Assembly (NCBI RefSeq): GCF_002943425.1
Contig: NZ_PTRA01000001.1
Span: 1,302,001-1,366,000, forward strand
DNA length: 64,000 nucleotides
Direction of reading: 5' to 3'
From: Siphonobacter curvatus
GTDB taxonomy: Bacteria; Bacteroidota; Bacteroidia; Cytophagales; Spirosomataceae
Shown here: piece by piece, positions 42,494 through 51,426 of the stretch
Layout: every line of letters starts with the position of its first letter
How positions within the stretch are numbered: the first letter of the stretch is position 1
Translations under genes and position numbers: made by a program
Notes under the pieces: model-generated
The model's input: only the letters and a program-made list of their open reading frames with translations
What the model was told of the DNA's origin: nothing
The model's database searches: none

Positions 42494-42839
42494 GCGGATA
42501 TAATTAGAGTGCCTGTAAAAGTACACATTCGTTTTTAAGAATGATTTGCGGTGATTATTTAGGCATTCGTTTGTTGCCAGCAAAGTGACACTCCTACGGC
42601 AGACAATGTTGTTAGGCTCAAAAGTTAGCCGTTGGATCGCTTAGCTCTTCCAAGTTTATAATCTACGTTCTTTCGGAGTTACAATCCGAAAGCAACTGTT
42701 TCGAATGTACCCTTCATTTTCCGCTAACAACTTTTAACATAGTTCTTAACAACTATTAACGTTCTGATTTTTAGAGCGTTGGTACGGCGTTCTACTTTCG
42801 GCCTGCTTATCGTAGCCTTTCACATATTCGCTGTACCTT
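42494..42839. other. Divergent spacer upstream of the DUF2723 gene
   Basis: About 345 bases between the start of the frameshifted leftward gene and the DUF2723 start. It contains a hairpin CTTTCGGA/TCCGAAAG (42670-42677 with 42685-42692) and AT-rich direct repeats of TTAACA type around 42725-42760. A near-consensus box TACTTTCG lies at about 42793. Promoters for both directions are expected here, but none is convincing. Confidence 0.4.
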
Positions 42840-45836
42840 ATGAAAAACTTTTTACGTATCAACACCTGGTTAGGCTGGGGCATGTTTGCCGTTGCCTTCT
42901 TTACGTACGCTTTTACGGTCGAACCCACGGCCAGCTTCTGGGATTGTGGCGAATTCATTGCCTGCTCGTACAAACTTCAGGTACCACACCCGCCCGGAGC
43001 ACCGATTTTCCTGATTTTAGGTCGATTGTTTTCGCTGTTGGCCGGAAGTGACCACTCGCAGGTCGCGTACTGGGTCAACATGGTATCGGTGCTGGCGAGT
43101 GCCGGTACTATTCTGTTCATGTTCTGGACGCTTACCTTACTGGGCCGTAAAGTCATCGGTAAAACGGCAGCTACCGTATCTGCAAGTGAAGCCATTGGCA
43201 TCTTTGGAGCGGGCCTGGTTGGAGCCCTGCTGTACACCTTTAGTGATAGCTTCTGGTTTTCAGCGGTAGAAACGGAAGTATACGCTTTGTCTTCATTCTT
43301 GATCGCTCTGGTCTTCTGGGCCATGTTGCGATGGGAGCTGATCGAAGAGGAAGCGGCTGCCAACCGCTGGCTTATTCTGGTTGCGTATCTGACGGGTATT
43401 TCCATTGGGATACACCTGGTTAATCTGGTCATTCTGCCAGCCCTGACTTTGGTTTATTACCACCGTAAAAAGCAGAATCCTTCATTTTTACAAAGCATAG
43501 GAGCGGTACTGGTCGGGGTTTTACTGGTCGGATTGATCAACGGAGGGATGCTTTCCGGTCTTGGGGCTCTTGCCTTTGCTACGGATCGTTTGCTAGTCAA
43601 TTCGTTCGGTTTCCCGTTCCATTCGGGCGTAGTGGTGTGGCTGTTGCTGGTGTTTGGGGCTCTGGGCTACGGCGTTTATTTCGCCCAGCAACGTAAACGC
43701 CCCGTGCTCAGTACGGCTCTGCTTTCGGTGCTGTTTATTTTGATTGGTTATGGCTCGTATACGTCCATCGTGATCCGGTCGAACTTCCATACGCCCATCA
43801 ATGAAAACAACCCTTCTGATCTCATCAATTACCTGCATTACCTGAATCGGGATCAGTACGGAAGTCGCTCCTTGCTGTATGGACCGCAGTTTACGGCTCG
43901 GGTCACGGATTTTAAACGGGGTAAGCCGCAGTACAAAACCGAGGGGACTCGCTACCAAATTTACGACTACGAACCCGCCTACATCTGGGAAAAAGACCAG
44001 CAGTCTTTCCTGCCCCGCATGGGCTCGCAGCTGCCCGGTCATGCCGACCTGTATGCCGCCTCGCTGGGCTTAGTCAAAGACCCCACGGACCCCTCGCGGT
44101 ACCAGAAGCCTACATTTTTTCAGAACCTGCAATACATGTTTAGCCGCCAGATGGGCTTTATGTACATGCGATACTTTTTGTGGAATTTCGTGGGTCGGGA
44201 AAGTGATCAACTCTGGGCCGACTGGTACCCACGGCTGGGCAAAAGCGTAGCTCTGCCCGAAAGTATTCGTACGAACAAAGGACACGATAACTTTTATTAC
44301 CTGCCGCTGATGCTGGGACTGATGGGCTTTTTCACGCAGTTTACCAAGGGGGATAAGGATTGGCTGGTGATTGCCGTTGCTTTTCTGATGACGGGCCTGG
44401 CTCTGGTGTTTTTCCTGAATGCTCCACCCGTAGAGCCTCGCGAACGCGATTACATCTACGCGGGGTCGTTTTATTTCTTCGCTCTATGGGCCGGACTGGG
44501 CGTACTGACCCTGCAAAATCTGGTTCAGAAAATCACGAAACATCAGGTACTGGCCGGATCGCTAGCGGGTGCTTTGGCTCTGGGTGTACCCGTATTGATG
44601 GGGGCGAAAAGCTGGGATAACCACGACCGTTCCCATCGGTACACGGCCGTTGATTTTGCCCGAAATCTGTTGAGTTCCTGTGCTCCGAATGCGATTCTGT
44701 TTACCGGAGGCGACAATGATACGTTCCCGCTCTGGTACGTGCAGGAAGTCGAAGGTTTTCGGAAGGATGTACGCGTGTGCTGCCTTTCGCTACTGGGTAC
44801 GGAATGGTACATTCAGCAAATGAAGGAGCCAGCGGATGGATCGGAGCCGTTGCCGATTTCACTGGCGATGGACAACTTCCGGACGGGTATCAACGATCAG
44901 ATCATCTTCTCGGAAAACCCGAATGTCAAGGAAGGCATTGATCTAACGGAGTATCTGAAACTAGTTCGTGAAAACAACCCCGCCATTCAGGCCGAAACGT
45001 CGCTGGGAACGATCAACGTGTTGCCTTCGCGGGTTTTCTCGCTGAAGCTGGACCGGGATACGATTCAGAAATCGGGGGTGGTGGCGAAGGGCATGGAGCC
45101 GTTGTTTACGGAAGACCGGATGACCTGGGATTTTGGTACGAACGACATCATCAAGGATCGGTTGATTCAACTGGACATTATTGCTCAGAATCAGTTTAAA
45201 CGGCCCGTATACTTTGCCTCGACGCTCTCATCGGCTAATTACCTGGGTTTGAAAGAGTTTATGCAAATCGAAGGGTACGCATATCGACTGATGCCGTTCA
45301 AGGTAGCCGGAGCCACCGATGGGTTCGTCAATACGGAACTGATGTACGATAAAATGATGCACAAAATGGCCTGGCGGGGTATGAACAACCCGGATGTCTA
45401 CCACGATGATACCATTCGCGGTATCCCCGTCGTGTCGGCCCGACTGGCTTTTTATCGCTTATCGACCCAGTTGATTCAGGAAGGAAAGCTGGATACGGCG
45501 AAAGCGGCTTTGCATCGTTGCCTGGAGGTGATGCCGGATCAGGCAATTCCCTACGATCAGATTTCAGCGAGTTTCATTGGGCCCCTGATTTCCGTGGGTG
45601 AAAAACAGAAAGCTCTTGAGATGGCTCAAACGATGATGAAACGCTGCGATGAAAACCTGAATTACTACTTTTCCAGCAATGGCGATGCCGAGGATATACG
45701 GGTCAATTTGTTTCAGATGAACCGGATCGTCCAGCAATTACGCGAAGCGAAACTGGAAACGCTGGCCCAGAATTACGAGACGACATTTGAACGGCAGTAT
45801 CAGAAATTTGAACGTCGCTTTGTAGAAGCGGAGTAA
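42840..45836 (+). CDS. DUF2723 family large membrane protein
   Basis: 998 residues. The N-terminal half has about 12 hydrophobic helices (first: WGMFAVAFFTYAFTV). The family signature EPTASFWDCGEFIACSYKLQVPHPPGAP in loop 1 contains the conserved Asp/Glu pair seen in GT-C-type glycosyltransferases. The C-terminal half is a large soluble, probably periplasmic, region (from about residue 600) with helical repeats near the end (AFYRLSTQLIQEGKLDTAKAALHRCLEVMPD). DUF2723 proteins are widespread in Bacteroidota and are thought to be lipid-linked-sugar-dependent protein glycosyltransferases (inference from fold). Single gene, not linked to the PUL. Confidence 0.88.
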   Translation: MKNFLRINTWLGWGMFAVAFFTYAFTVEPTASFWDCGEFIACSYKLQVPHPPGAPIFLILGRLFSLLAGSDHSQVAYWVNMVSVLASAGTILFMFWTLTLLGRKVIGKTAATVSASEAIGIFGAGLVGALLYTFSDSFWFSAVETEVYALSSFLIALVFWAMLRWELIEEEAAANRWLILVAYLTGISIGIHLVNLVILPALTLVYYHRKKQNPSFLQSIGAVLVGVLLVGLINGGMLSGLGALAFATDRLLVNSFGFPFHSGVVVWLLLVFGALGYGVYFAQQRKRPVLSTALLSVLFILIGYGSYTSIVIRSNFHTPINENNPSDLINYLHYLNRDQYGSRSLLYGPQFTARVTDFKRGKPQYKTEGTRYQIYDYEPAYIWEKDQQSFLPRMGSQLPGHADLYAASLGLVKDPTDPSRYQKPTFFQNLQYMFSRQMGFMYMRYFLWNFVGRESDQLWADWYPRLGKSVALPESIRTNKGHDNFYYLPLMLGLMGFFTQFTKGDKDWLVIAVAFLMTGLALVFFLNAPPVEPRERDYIYAGSFYFFALWAGLGVLTLQNLVQKITKHQVLAGSLAGALALGVPVLMGAKSWDNHDRSHRYTAVDFARNLLSSCAPNAILFTGGDNDTFPLWYVQEVEGFRKDVRVCCLSLLGTEWYIQQMKEPADGSEPLPISLAMDNFRTGINDQIIFSENPNVKEGIDLTEYLKLVRENNPAIQAETSLGTINVLPSRVFSLKLDRDTIQKSGVVAKGMEPLFTEDRMTWDFGTNDIIKDRLIQLDIIAQNQFKRPVYFASTLSSANYLGLKEFMQIEGYAYRLMPFKVAGATDGFVNTELMYDKMMHKMAWRGMNNPDVYHDDTIRGIPVVSARLAFYRLSTQLIQEGKLDTAKAALHRCLEVMPDQAIPYDQISASFIGPLISVGEKQKALEMAQTMMKRCDENLNYYFSSNGDAEDIRVNLFQMNRIVQQLREAKLETLAQNYETTFERQYQKFERRFVEAE

Positions 45837-45909
45837 GGGGAAGCCGATCTTTGTTGCGACGAACGGATTGGTGGGGCGGAATAACGCGTCGGAGACGCTG
45901 GACCCCTAA

Positions 45910-45932
45910 GATCCCGATTGTAAATCGGGATC
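45910..45932. repeat. REP-like palindrome (GATCCCGATT-GTA-AATCGGGATC)
   Basis: Perfect 10-bp stem, same CCCGATT/AATCGGG variant as the units at 5.6 kb, here between convergent genes and just before a terminator. Confidence 0.65.
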
Positions 45933-45954
45933 AGCGGATATACAATTGGAAAGA

Positions 45955-46003
45955 GAAGAAGCCCCATGGTTTCAGGTGACGCCTGAAACCATGGGGCTTC
46001 TTC
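45955..46003. terminator. Bidirectional terminator, 22-bp perfect stem
   Basis: Arms 45955-45976 and 45982-46003 (core GCCCCATGGTTTCAGG) with a five-base loop. It lies between the convergent DUF2723 and M81 peptidase genes and can end transcription from both sides. Confidence 0.75.
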
Positions 46004-46048
46004 TATCGCTGAGCATAAGCTTCACCCAATAGTTCGGTAGGAATACAG

Positions 46049-47593
46049 TTACTTCCCCGACACCGGAATCCACTGAGCCGACAGATTCGGCGTTTTCATG
46101 TTTTTATCCAGAGGATACATGGGCCGCTGGATGTGTTTGTAGGGTAGACGGTACAAATCCTGATCGACGCCACCGGGCGTCAGGGCCATGATCCAGTCTT
46201 TTTGCATGTTGTATAATTCGGGTTCAAGGTAACCGATTTTTACGACGACAATGTCCGCTTCGCGGGGTTTAAGTCCCAAGCGGGTAAAGTCTTTTTCTTT
46301 GTGATACGGTTTGCGTTTTTGCGTCACGATGACGTGTACGCTACCCACTTTGACCACCACTTCCACCACGGCATCCCGGTCGCCTTCCACGATGGATTCA
46401 ACCGTACCTTTCAACGCTACAGGTTTGGCAAAGCGGTGATCGACGATGGCTCCGGCCGTACCCTCAATCGAGCCACCGACACCCACAGCCTGGGCTTTCT
46501 TCACAAAAGCAGGATCGGGAATGGAGGCATAAATCAGCGTCGGACCATCGGCTTTCCGGAACTCTGGACGTTTCAAAATTTCCGTAATCGTCCAGGTGAC
46601 ATCACCGGCCGCTCCGGCCGTTGGGTTGTCGCCCGTATCGCTGATAAAAAAGGGCTTTTTCTGGCTGGCGATGGCTTTCGACAGTACCTCATCCAGCTTG
46701 CCTACGGGGGCCACAAAATCGAATTTCGAGCGAACGTCCCAGAAATGCTTCGCCAGCTTCTCGGCCGCCTTGGCCACTTTCGCCTGATCGTCACCCACCA
46801 TCATGATGACGCCGTGATTGCGGGGAGCGTCGGCCCAGGCGTAGCTGATCCAGATGCCGCCATCCACAATACCGGGGTTATTGTCGGCGAGGGGAGCCAC
46901 TTCGGCATACAGACTTTTGCCCGGTTCGATGCGGGTGCTGGTTTGTTCACCGGGCAGCAGAATCGGTACGGGAATCCAGGCTTTGTAGGCGGGTTTGCCC
47001 TTGCCACTTTTTAGGCGGTCGATGAGGTGTTGAACGGCCCGTTCTTTCGTCTGCATAGCGTCTTCATGGGGAGCCATGCGGTAACAGGTCATGAGGTCGG
47101 TATTTTGGGCCAGTCGTTTGGTGACGCAACCGTGCAAGTCCATCGAGGTAGATAGTAAAGTTTTGTACCCCACCACCTGCCGGATTCGCGTAATGAGATC
47201 GCCTTCGGGATCGTCGAGGCCTTGTACGCTCATGGCTCCGTGAATGTCCAGGTACAGGCCATCATAGGGAGCGTTTTGCTTGAGCAGGTCCAGCATTTTC
47301 GTGACCAGCGATTCGTAGGCCTCCCGCGTAGCCGCTCCGCCGGGAATAGATTTGCCAACTAGCGAAGGAAACCACTGAGCTTGCTGCCGCAGGGGTGAAT
47401 CGGGCGTCAGAAAAGGGTAGGAGGTAAAAACCTGCTCTCCCGTTTTGGGGTGAAACGCCTCTTCGTGCGTAACGGCGGGCGAAAATGTACTGGATTCAAT
47501 ACCCAATCCCGCGATGGCGATGCGGGGTAACGTCGATTGAGCAAAACTGGTGTTCAACCAGAGCGTGAGAATAAAGAGCAGAGGTTTTTTCAT
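46049..47593 (-). CDS. M81 family (MlrC/microcystinase-like) metallopeptidase, exported
   Basis: 514 residues with a Sec signal (LLFILTLWLNTSFAQS). The M81 N-domain begins RIAIAGLGIESSTFSPAVT (about 24-42). Metal-ligand candidates are Asp/His in YDGLYLDIHGAM, His in SMDLHGCVT and the PHEDAMQTK block. The C-terminal MlrC-C domain has FISDTGDNPTAGAAGDVTWT (about 315-334). MlrC cleaves linear microcystin peptides in Sphingomonads, but most homologues are unrelated to toxin degradation and have unknown substrates. Expressed singly, convergent to the DUF2723 gene. Confidence 0.88.
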   Translation of the reverse strand: MKKPLLFILTLWLNTSFAQSTLPRIAIAGLGIESSTFSPAVTHEEAFHPKTGEQVFTSYPFLTPDSPLRQQAQWFPSLVGKSIPGGAATREAYESLVTKMLDLLKQNAPYDGLYLDIHGAMSVQGLDDPEGDLITRIRQVVGYKTLLSTSMDLHGCVTKRLAQNTDLMTCYRMAPHEDAMQTKERAVQHLIDRLKSGKGKPAYKAWIPVPILLPGEQTSTRIEPGKSLYAEVAPLADNNPGIVDGGIWISYAWADAPRNHGVIMMVGDDQAKVAKAAEKLAKHFWDVRSKFDFVAPVGKLDEVLSKAIASQKKPFFISDTGDNPTAGAAGDVTWTITEILKRPEFRKADGPTLIYASIPDPAFVKKAQAVGVGGSIEGTAGAIVDHRFAKPVALKGTVESIVEGDRDAVVEVVVKVGSVHVIVTQKRKPYHKEKDFTRLGLKPREADIVVVKIGYLEPELYNMQKDWIMALTPGGVDQDLYRLPYKHIQRPMYPLDKNMKTPNLSAQWIPVSGK

Positions 47594-47665
47594 GCCTACA
47601 AGATAAAATATTTCAAGCGTCTAAGTGTAGGCTTGCCAATGGATGGAGGATGGAATAAAAAAAGA

Positions 47666-47696
47666 CTGCTATAGATTCTTTAAAAATCCATAGCAG
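47666..47696 (-). terminator. Intrinsic terminator of the zinc metallopeptidase gene
   Basis: An 11-bp stem (CTGCTATAGAT/ATCCATAGCAG, one mismatch) sits 22 bases after the stop of the leftward gene. On the minus strand it is followed by a T7 run (A-run at 47657-47663 on +), the classical layout. Confidence 0.75.
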
Positions 47697-47718
47697 CCTG
47701 TAGCAAGCAGAAATGATG

Positions 47719-48567
47719 TTACTGAAGATTGGCGTCTTCGTTGCTGTTGAAGGTATCTCCCTGTTTAATATCGCCGGTTTTCAACCCTTTTTTGAACCAG
47801 TACACGCGTTGGGCTGAACTACCGTGCGTAAAAGCATCCGGTACGACGCGACCCTGCGTTTCTTCCTGAATCTTGTCGTCGCCAATGGCGTGAGCGGCGT
47901 TGATGGCCTGCTCAATGTCTTTCTCGTCCAGGGCTACACTTTGGCCCTGAGCCCGGTTGGCCCATACGCCCGCGTAGAAGTCGGCCTGTAATTCCAGTCG
48001 TACTGATAAGCGGTTATATTCCTTCTCGCTCAGCCGTTGTCGCATGGCCTGCATTTTGTCGGTCGTACCCATCTGTTTTTGCACGTGGTGACCGATTTCG
48101 TGGGCAATGACGTAGGCCATGGCAAACTGCCCCGGAGCCTGAAAACGCTCGGCCAGTTCGTCGTAAAACGAAAGATCAATGTAGACTTTCTCATCCGCCG
48201 GACAGTAGAAAGGCCCCATGGCGTTCTGAGCCGTACCGCAGCCCGAGGAGGTGACGCCCCGGTACATGACCAGTACCGGCTTGGGATACTGAGCATTCTG
48301 TTCGGCGAAGATCTTTGTCCACGCGTCTTCGGTACTGGCCAGTACACGACGGGTAAATTGAGCGGCGGCGTCATCGGCCTGCTGATCGACGGGAGCCTGC
48401 GTCGTAGCCTGTTGATTGCCTAAGATACTGGAAGGATCGCCACCCAGCAGGGTAACAATTAAAGCAATGACGACGGTACCAATACCACCGCCAATGATCA
48501 GGCCACCGGAGCCGCTGCTCCGACGGTCGTCGACGTTATCGCTCTCGCGACCTCCTAACCAACGCAT
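47719..48567 (-). CDS. YpfJ/KPN_02809-type neutral zinc metallopeptidase
   Basis: 282-residue membrane-anchored protein. The N-terminus is MRWLGGRESDNVDDRR, the family's hallmark, followed by a Gly-rich stretch and one transmembrane helix (GTVVIALIVTLLGG). The C-terminal peptidase domain has the zinc motif YVIAHEIGHHVQ, and ELQADFYAGVWAN provides the third ligand. A conserved Cys-containing block SGCGTAQNAMGPFYCPADEKVYID precedes it. The ATG at 48567 is chosen because the family starts with this MRW motif; the frame stays open further upstream, but that extension lacks similarity. Substrates are unknown. It ends in a clear terminator. Confidence 0.92.
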   Translation of the reverse strand: MRWLGGRESDNVDDRRSSGSGGLIIGGGIGTVVIALIVTLLGGDPSSILGNQQATTQAPVDQQADDAAAQFTRRVLASTEDAWTKIFAEQNAQYPKPVLVMYRGVTSSGCGTAQNAMGPFYCPADEKVYIDLSFYDELAERFQAPGQFAMAYVIAHEIGHHVQKQMGTTDKMQAMRQRLSEKEYNRLSVRLELQADFYAGVWANRAQGQSVALDEKDIEQAINAAHAIGDDKIQEETQGRVVPDAFTHGSSAQRVYWFKKGLKTGDIKQGDTFNSNEDANLQ

Positions 48568-48755
48568 AGATAGATAGTAGTATAAAAGTTGAACATATAG
48601 CTCTGTAAAATTTCGATGCCAAGAATACATCTTTTCTATGAAAATGTTCGAACGTGAGTACAAAAGCCTAACATAGAGGAGGGTGCTGACTGGCAACTTT
48701 TTTTTTTGACTTTTATGAAAAAAGCGTTGCTTCGCATTCTTCAATGATCGTAAGT

Positions 48756-49244
48756 ATGCATAAACGGGTCTATTGTCTATTGGTGTTAGTCTTTTTGATA
48801 GCTTGTAGAGATTCACAGAAAGCCACTAAGCTGAATCGGGAAAAAATTGCGATTCTGTCCACTTCGGAGAAAACGTTTGTACCTACCGATCAGGATTTGC
48901 TTTTGGCTGAACGTTTAGTAAAAGAACGCCTGGAGGTTTATAACGCTGAAATGAAGGCTCGAAATGTTGATTTTGCGTATACAACGGGCGACTCTCTGCA
49001 GTATGAAAGTGATACCATTCAATTCGAACACTATTACAGGCAATACACACTAACGGTGAATGATGAGGGTGATAAAGTAGTGGCAATGAATTGCCTGTGT
49101 ATGCTAAATCCATTCGATAAAGAGCAGGATTCCTGGAGAAAAAACAAGGTCGTGGTGAGAGATGGTGGGCATTGTTTTTTCCAAATATCCGTAAATATCA
49201 GTCGTGGTATTGTGTATGGATTTATGATCAATGGCTTAGCTTAA
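48756..49244 (+). CDS. Small lipoprotein of unknown function
   Basis: 162 residues starting HKRVYCLLVLVFLIAC, with the acylated Cys at about 17. The mature part is charged and helical first (LLLAERLVKERLEVYNAE), then a beta-rich end (YRQYTLTVNDEGDKVVAMNCLCML, GGHCFFQISVNISRGIVYGFMING). I do not recognise the family. An earlier in-frame ATG (48744) adds only four residues. Divergent from the YpfJ gene, which starts about 190 bases away; AT-richer than average. Confidence 0.7.
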   Translation: MHKRVYCLLVLVFLIACRDSQKATKLNREKIAILSTSEKTFVPTDQDLLLAERLVKERLEVYNAEMKARNVDFAYTTGDSLQYESDTIQFEHYYRQYTLTVNDEGDKVVAMNCLCMLNPFDKEQDSWRKNKVVVRDGGHCFFQISVNISRGIVYGFMINGLA

Positions 49245-49312
49245 TCCTTTCGATTAACGCATTTCGCTCAGAACTAGTCTTTAGTTCAGCGAACTTGAAA
49301 AGGTTGTTCTCC

Positions 49313-49570
49313 ATGAAAAAGCTATTTGAATTCGTAACCCCGCTCACTCTCATGGCCGGAGCCGGACTGCTCATCATTGGTCAGGGCCTGCTACATCTGG
49401 GGGAAGAAAACAACGTACTACAATTTTTCTTCGGTGTTCCACTGTTGTTCGGAGCAGTGGTCGTTCACATCATCATCTGGGGAATGCTAAAACGTAACGT
49501 ACTCTACATCTGGCTGGTGGAATTTGTTCTGGTAGGCTCGTTTCTGTACGCTTTTTTCTTTCGGTGGTAA
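49313..49570 (+). CDS. Small integral membrane protein, 85 aa
   Basis: About three hydrophobic segments (LTLMAGAGLLIIGQGLLHL, FFFGVPLLFGAVVVHIIIWG, YIWLVEFVLVGSFLYAFFF) and almost no soluble part. The ATG at 49313 is preferred over a longer frame that overlaps the preceding gene, because it gives the MKKLFEF start directly before the first helix. No family recognised; possibly a stress or envelope protein. No function is inferred. Confidence 0.7.
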   Translation: MKKLFEFVTPLTLMAGAGLLIIGQGLLHLGEENNVLQFFFGVPLLFGAVVVHIIIWGMLKRNVLYIWLVEFVLVGSFLYAFFFRW

Positions 49571-49641
49571 ATACAGAATCGAAGCCATCACTAGAGTGAA
49601 TGGTATTACTTTTTGTATCGAATCTGCAAAACCTTAAACCC

Positions 49642-50067
49642 ATGAAAACGCTACTCACCTTTCTGATGCTTACGCTGGGCGTGCGGGCCGCCGATGACCG
49701 CGTAGCTAATTTTTCCTACGGTACACCCGGACAAGAGAATTACGAAGAATTCTCGTTCTGGGTAAAAAATAATCAACCCGCTGAAATTCAATACGTGTAC
49801 GGCAAGGATCGTAAAACGCTTCGCTTACGTTACCTAAAACAGGATAAAAGGCATTTTCAGGTACGGTTTCCCAATCAACTCGTTTTAATGCTTTCCCCGC
49901 AAGGGAATCAGCTACGGGTGTACGATTTGAAGGGCAAATACGCTGCAAAGACTTTTTCCTGGCACTACGAAGGGCCCGTCAATGGCGTAGGAACCTTCTG
50001 CCAAGCCTGTGCCGAAGATGAAACCGAAGCTATGCAACTCCTGAGACGGTATTATTTTGTGCCTTGA
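49642..50067 (+). CDS. Small secreted protein of unknown function
   Basis: 141 residues with a signal peptide (KTLLTFLMLTLGVRAAD). The mature region is mostly beta strand (EEFSFWVKNNQPAEIQYVYG, KTLRLRYLKQDKRHFQVRFP, LVLMLSPQGNQLRVYDL) and has two Cys near the end (GTFCQACAED) that could form a disulfide. No family recognised. It is the third small envelope protein in a row on this strand and is followed by a strong bidirectional terminator. Confidence 0.7.
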   Translation: MKTLLTFLMLTLGVRAADDRVANFSYGTPGQENYEEFSFWVKNNQPAEIQYVYGKDRKTLRLRYLKQDKRHFQVRFPNQLVLMLSPQGNQLRVYDLKGKYAAKTFSWHYEGPVNGVGTFCQACAEDETEAMQLLRRYYFVP

Positions 50068-50091
50068 TTTCTAACTCGATCTAGCCCTAAA

Positions 50092-50127
50092 GAAAGAAGT
50101 CCGTAACCACAGTTACGGACTTCTTTC
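50092..50127. terminator. Bidirectional terminator, 16-bp perfect stem
   Basis: GAAAGAAGTCCGTAAC (50092-50107) pairs with 50112-50127 around a CACA loop. It lies between convergent genes and provides U-rich tails in both directions. Confidence 0.8.
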
Positions 50128-50147
50128 ATAAATGACAGGAAACTCGA

Positions 50148-51116
50148 CTATTCCTTCGGCAACGTAATTCGGATATTCCGAAACTCAATCGGACCGTGAT
50201 CACCCTGGAGGTAAATCGGACCCGGCTCGGCTTCATTGCTGTCGATGGCTCCACCCGTAATACCCGGAATGGTGGTGTCGCAGATAATGGTTTTCCCGTT
50301 TAAGGCGACCGTTACCCGTCGACCAATGAGCGTAATGTCATAGCTCTGCCAAGTATCCGCGTCATTCTCCGGGAGTTCATTAGGAACCAGGAAACCGTAG
50401 ACGGCACCCAACATGTCAATTTGTGGTTCAAGTCCTTTGCTGTCGACAATCTGCACTTCGTAACGTCCCCGCAGGTATACGCCGCTGTTGCTCCCCTTGG
50501 GATATTTGAATTCAATGTGCAGTTTAAAGTCTGAAAACTTCTGCTCCGTCTGGATGTTCGAGCCGGATTTGGGACTTTTCAGTACGCCATTTTCCACCAC
50601 CCACTGATTGGTCTGGCCCATGGCCTTCCAGCCTTTCAGGTCTTTCCCGTTGAATAAATCCATCGATTTGCCCCAGTTCGGCTGTTTGGTGCGGGCCAGC
50701 GAAGGAGCCCGTACGCCCGTCCAGGAAACGCTTTGGCCCGTAGGCGTCGTCATGGTTCCACTGAGCTTGTCGCCTTCCAGCGTTCCATTCACGACCAGAT
50801 CCTGCGTGGCTCTTTCCCACTGGGGAGGAATGGCGAAGCTAAGTTTACCATCCGTAAAGGTTACTTTAGAAATCGGACGGGCACTGCCGCTACTGCCCAC
50901 AAATCGGCCCACGAGCGTGTTATGACCCGAATGGGTCACCTCTAGCCAGGAGGGCATGGTGTTGTTACCCGACTGAACGGTCAGATCCCAACGTCCTTCG
51001 AGGGCCGTAGCCGTAGGAGCTGCGGGCGGATTTTTATCATCGGCGTACGCGGACCCGCCAATCGTTGTAAGCGTAACCGTGGCAAGCGTCAGGGTACGTA
51101 AAATAGAGGAGAGCAT
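50148..51116 (-). CDS. DUF1080 (3-keto-disaccharide hydrolase-like) exported protein
   Basis: 322 residues. The signal peptide (TLATVTLTTIGGSAYAD) is followed by a beta-barrel-like domain of about 100 residues (ALEGRWDLTVQSGNNTMPS, LEGDKLSGTMTTPTG) and then DUF1080 (about 150-320): SMDLFNGKDLKGWKAMG, SDFKLHIEFKYPKGSNSGVYLRG and GPIYLQGDHGPIEFRNIRI. DUF1080 has a concanavalin-like fold; some members hydrolyse 3-keto-glycosides. An added N-terminal domain is common in Cytophagales. Not obviously linked to the PUL, although keto-sugar chemistry would pair with Gfo/Idh oxidoreductases. Confidence 0.88.
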   Translation of the reverse strand: MLSSILRTLTLATVTLTTIGGSAYADDKNPPAAPTATALEGRWDLTVQSGNNTMPSWLEVTHSGHNTLVGRFVGSSGSARPISKVTFTDGKLSFAIPPQWERATQDLVVNGTLEGDKLSGTMTTPTGQSVSWTGVRAPSLARTKQPNWGKSMDLFNGKDLKGWKAMGQTNQWVVENGVLKSPKSGSNIQTEQKFSDFKLHIEFKYPKGSNSGVYLRGRYEVQIVDSKGLEPQIDMLGAVYGFLVPNELPENDADTWQSYDITLIGRRVTVALNGKTIICDTTIPGITGGAIDSNEAEPGPIYLQGDHGPIEFRNIRITLPKE

Positions 51117-51426
51117 AGAGGTTTGAAAAGATTAATGGTCGTATTACGAATGTTCAAATCTAGGCATCTAAAGCTTGGGATGAAAGAATCAGGGGAGAAT
51201 CTTGCGAATGGGTTCATCCCTTGTAAAAGCCGCTTTTATTTTCAGTACCTCAGTATCTAAACGATCTACTACAGGACGAGGGCTGCCAGCGGCAAGTTGA
51301 CTATCGGGTAAGAAGGGAGACTCGGTCTACGATTTCTGATGTACCTTCAGTAGCTTTTTACCTATGAAAAAACCTCATCAATCCGATTGATGAGGTTTTT
51401 ACTAGTACGCTAAGACCCTAGAAGGA
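51117..51426. other. Spacer between DUF1080 and the dynamin-like gene
   Basis: About 310 bases without a credible frame. It holds the terminator of the dynamin-like gene at its right end and presumably the promoter of the DUF1080 gene at its left end; no clear TAnnTTTG box on the minus strand was found. Confidence 0.5.
51368..51400. terminator. Terminator of the dynamin-like gene, 15-bp perfect stem
   Basis: AAAAACCTCATCAAT-CCG-ATTGATGAGGTTTTT is perfectly symmetrical and gives A/T tails on both strands. It starts 27 bases after the stop codon of the leftward gene. Confidence 0.8.

Noticed and set aside
46301-47014. 237-codon plus-strand frame opposite the M81 peptidase
   Set aside because: Antisense to a well-supported M81 gene and without domain features.
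48568-48816. N-terminal extension of the YpfJ-type peptidase
   Set aside because: The family begins with the MRWxGxRxSxNVxDRR motif; the extension is AT-rich and basic and would place the transmembrane helix far from the N-terminus.
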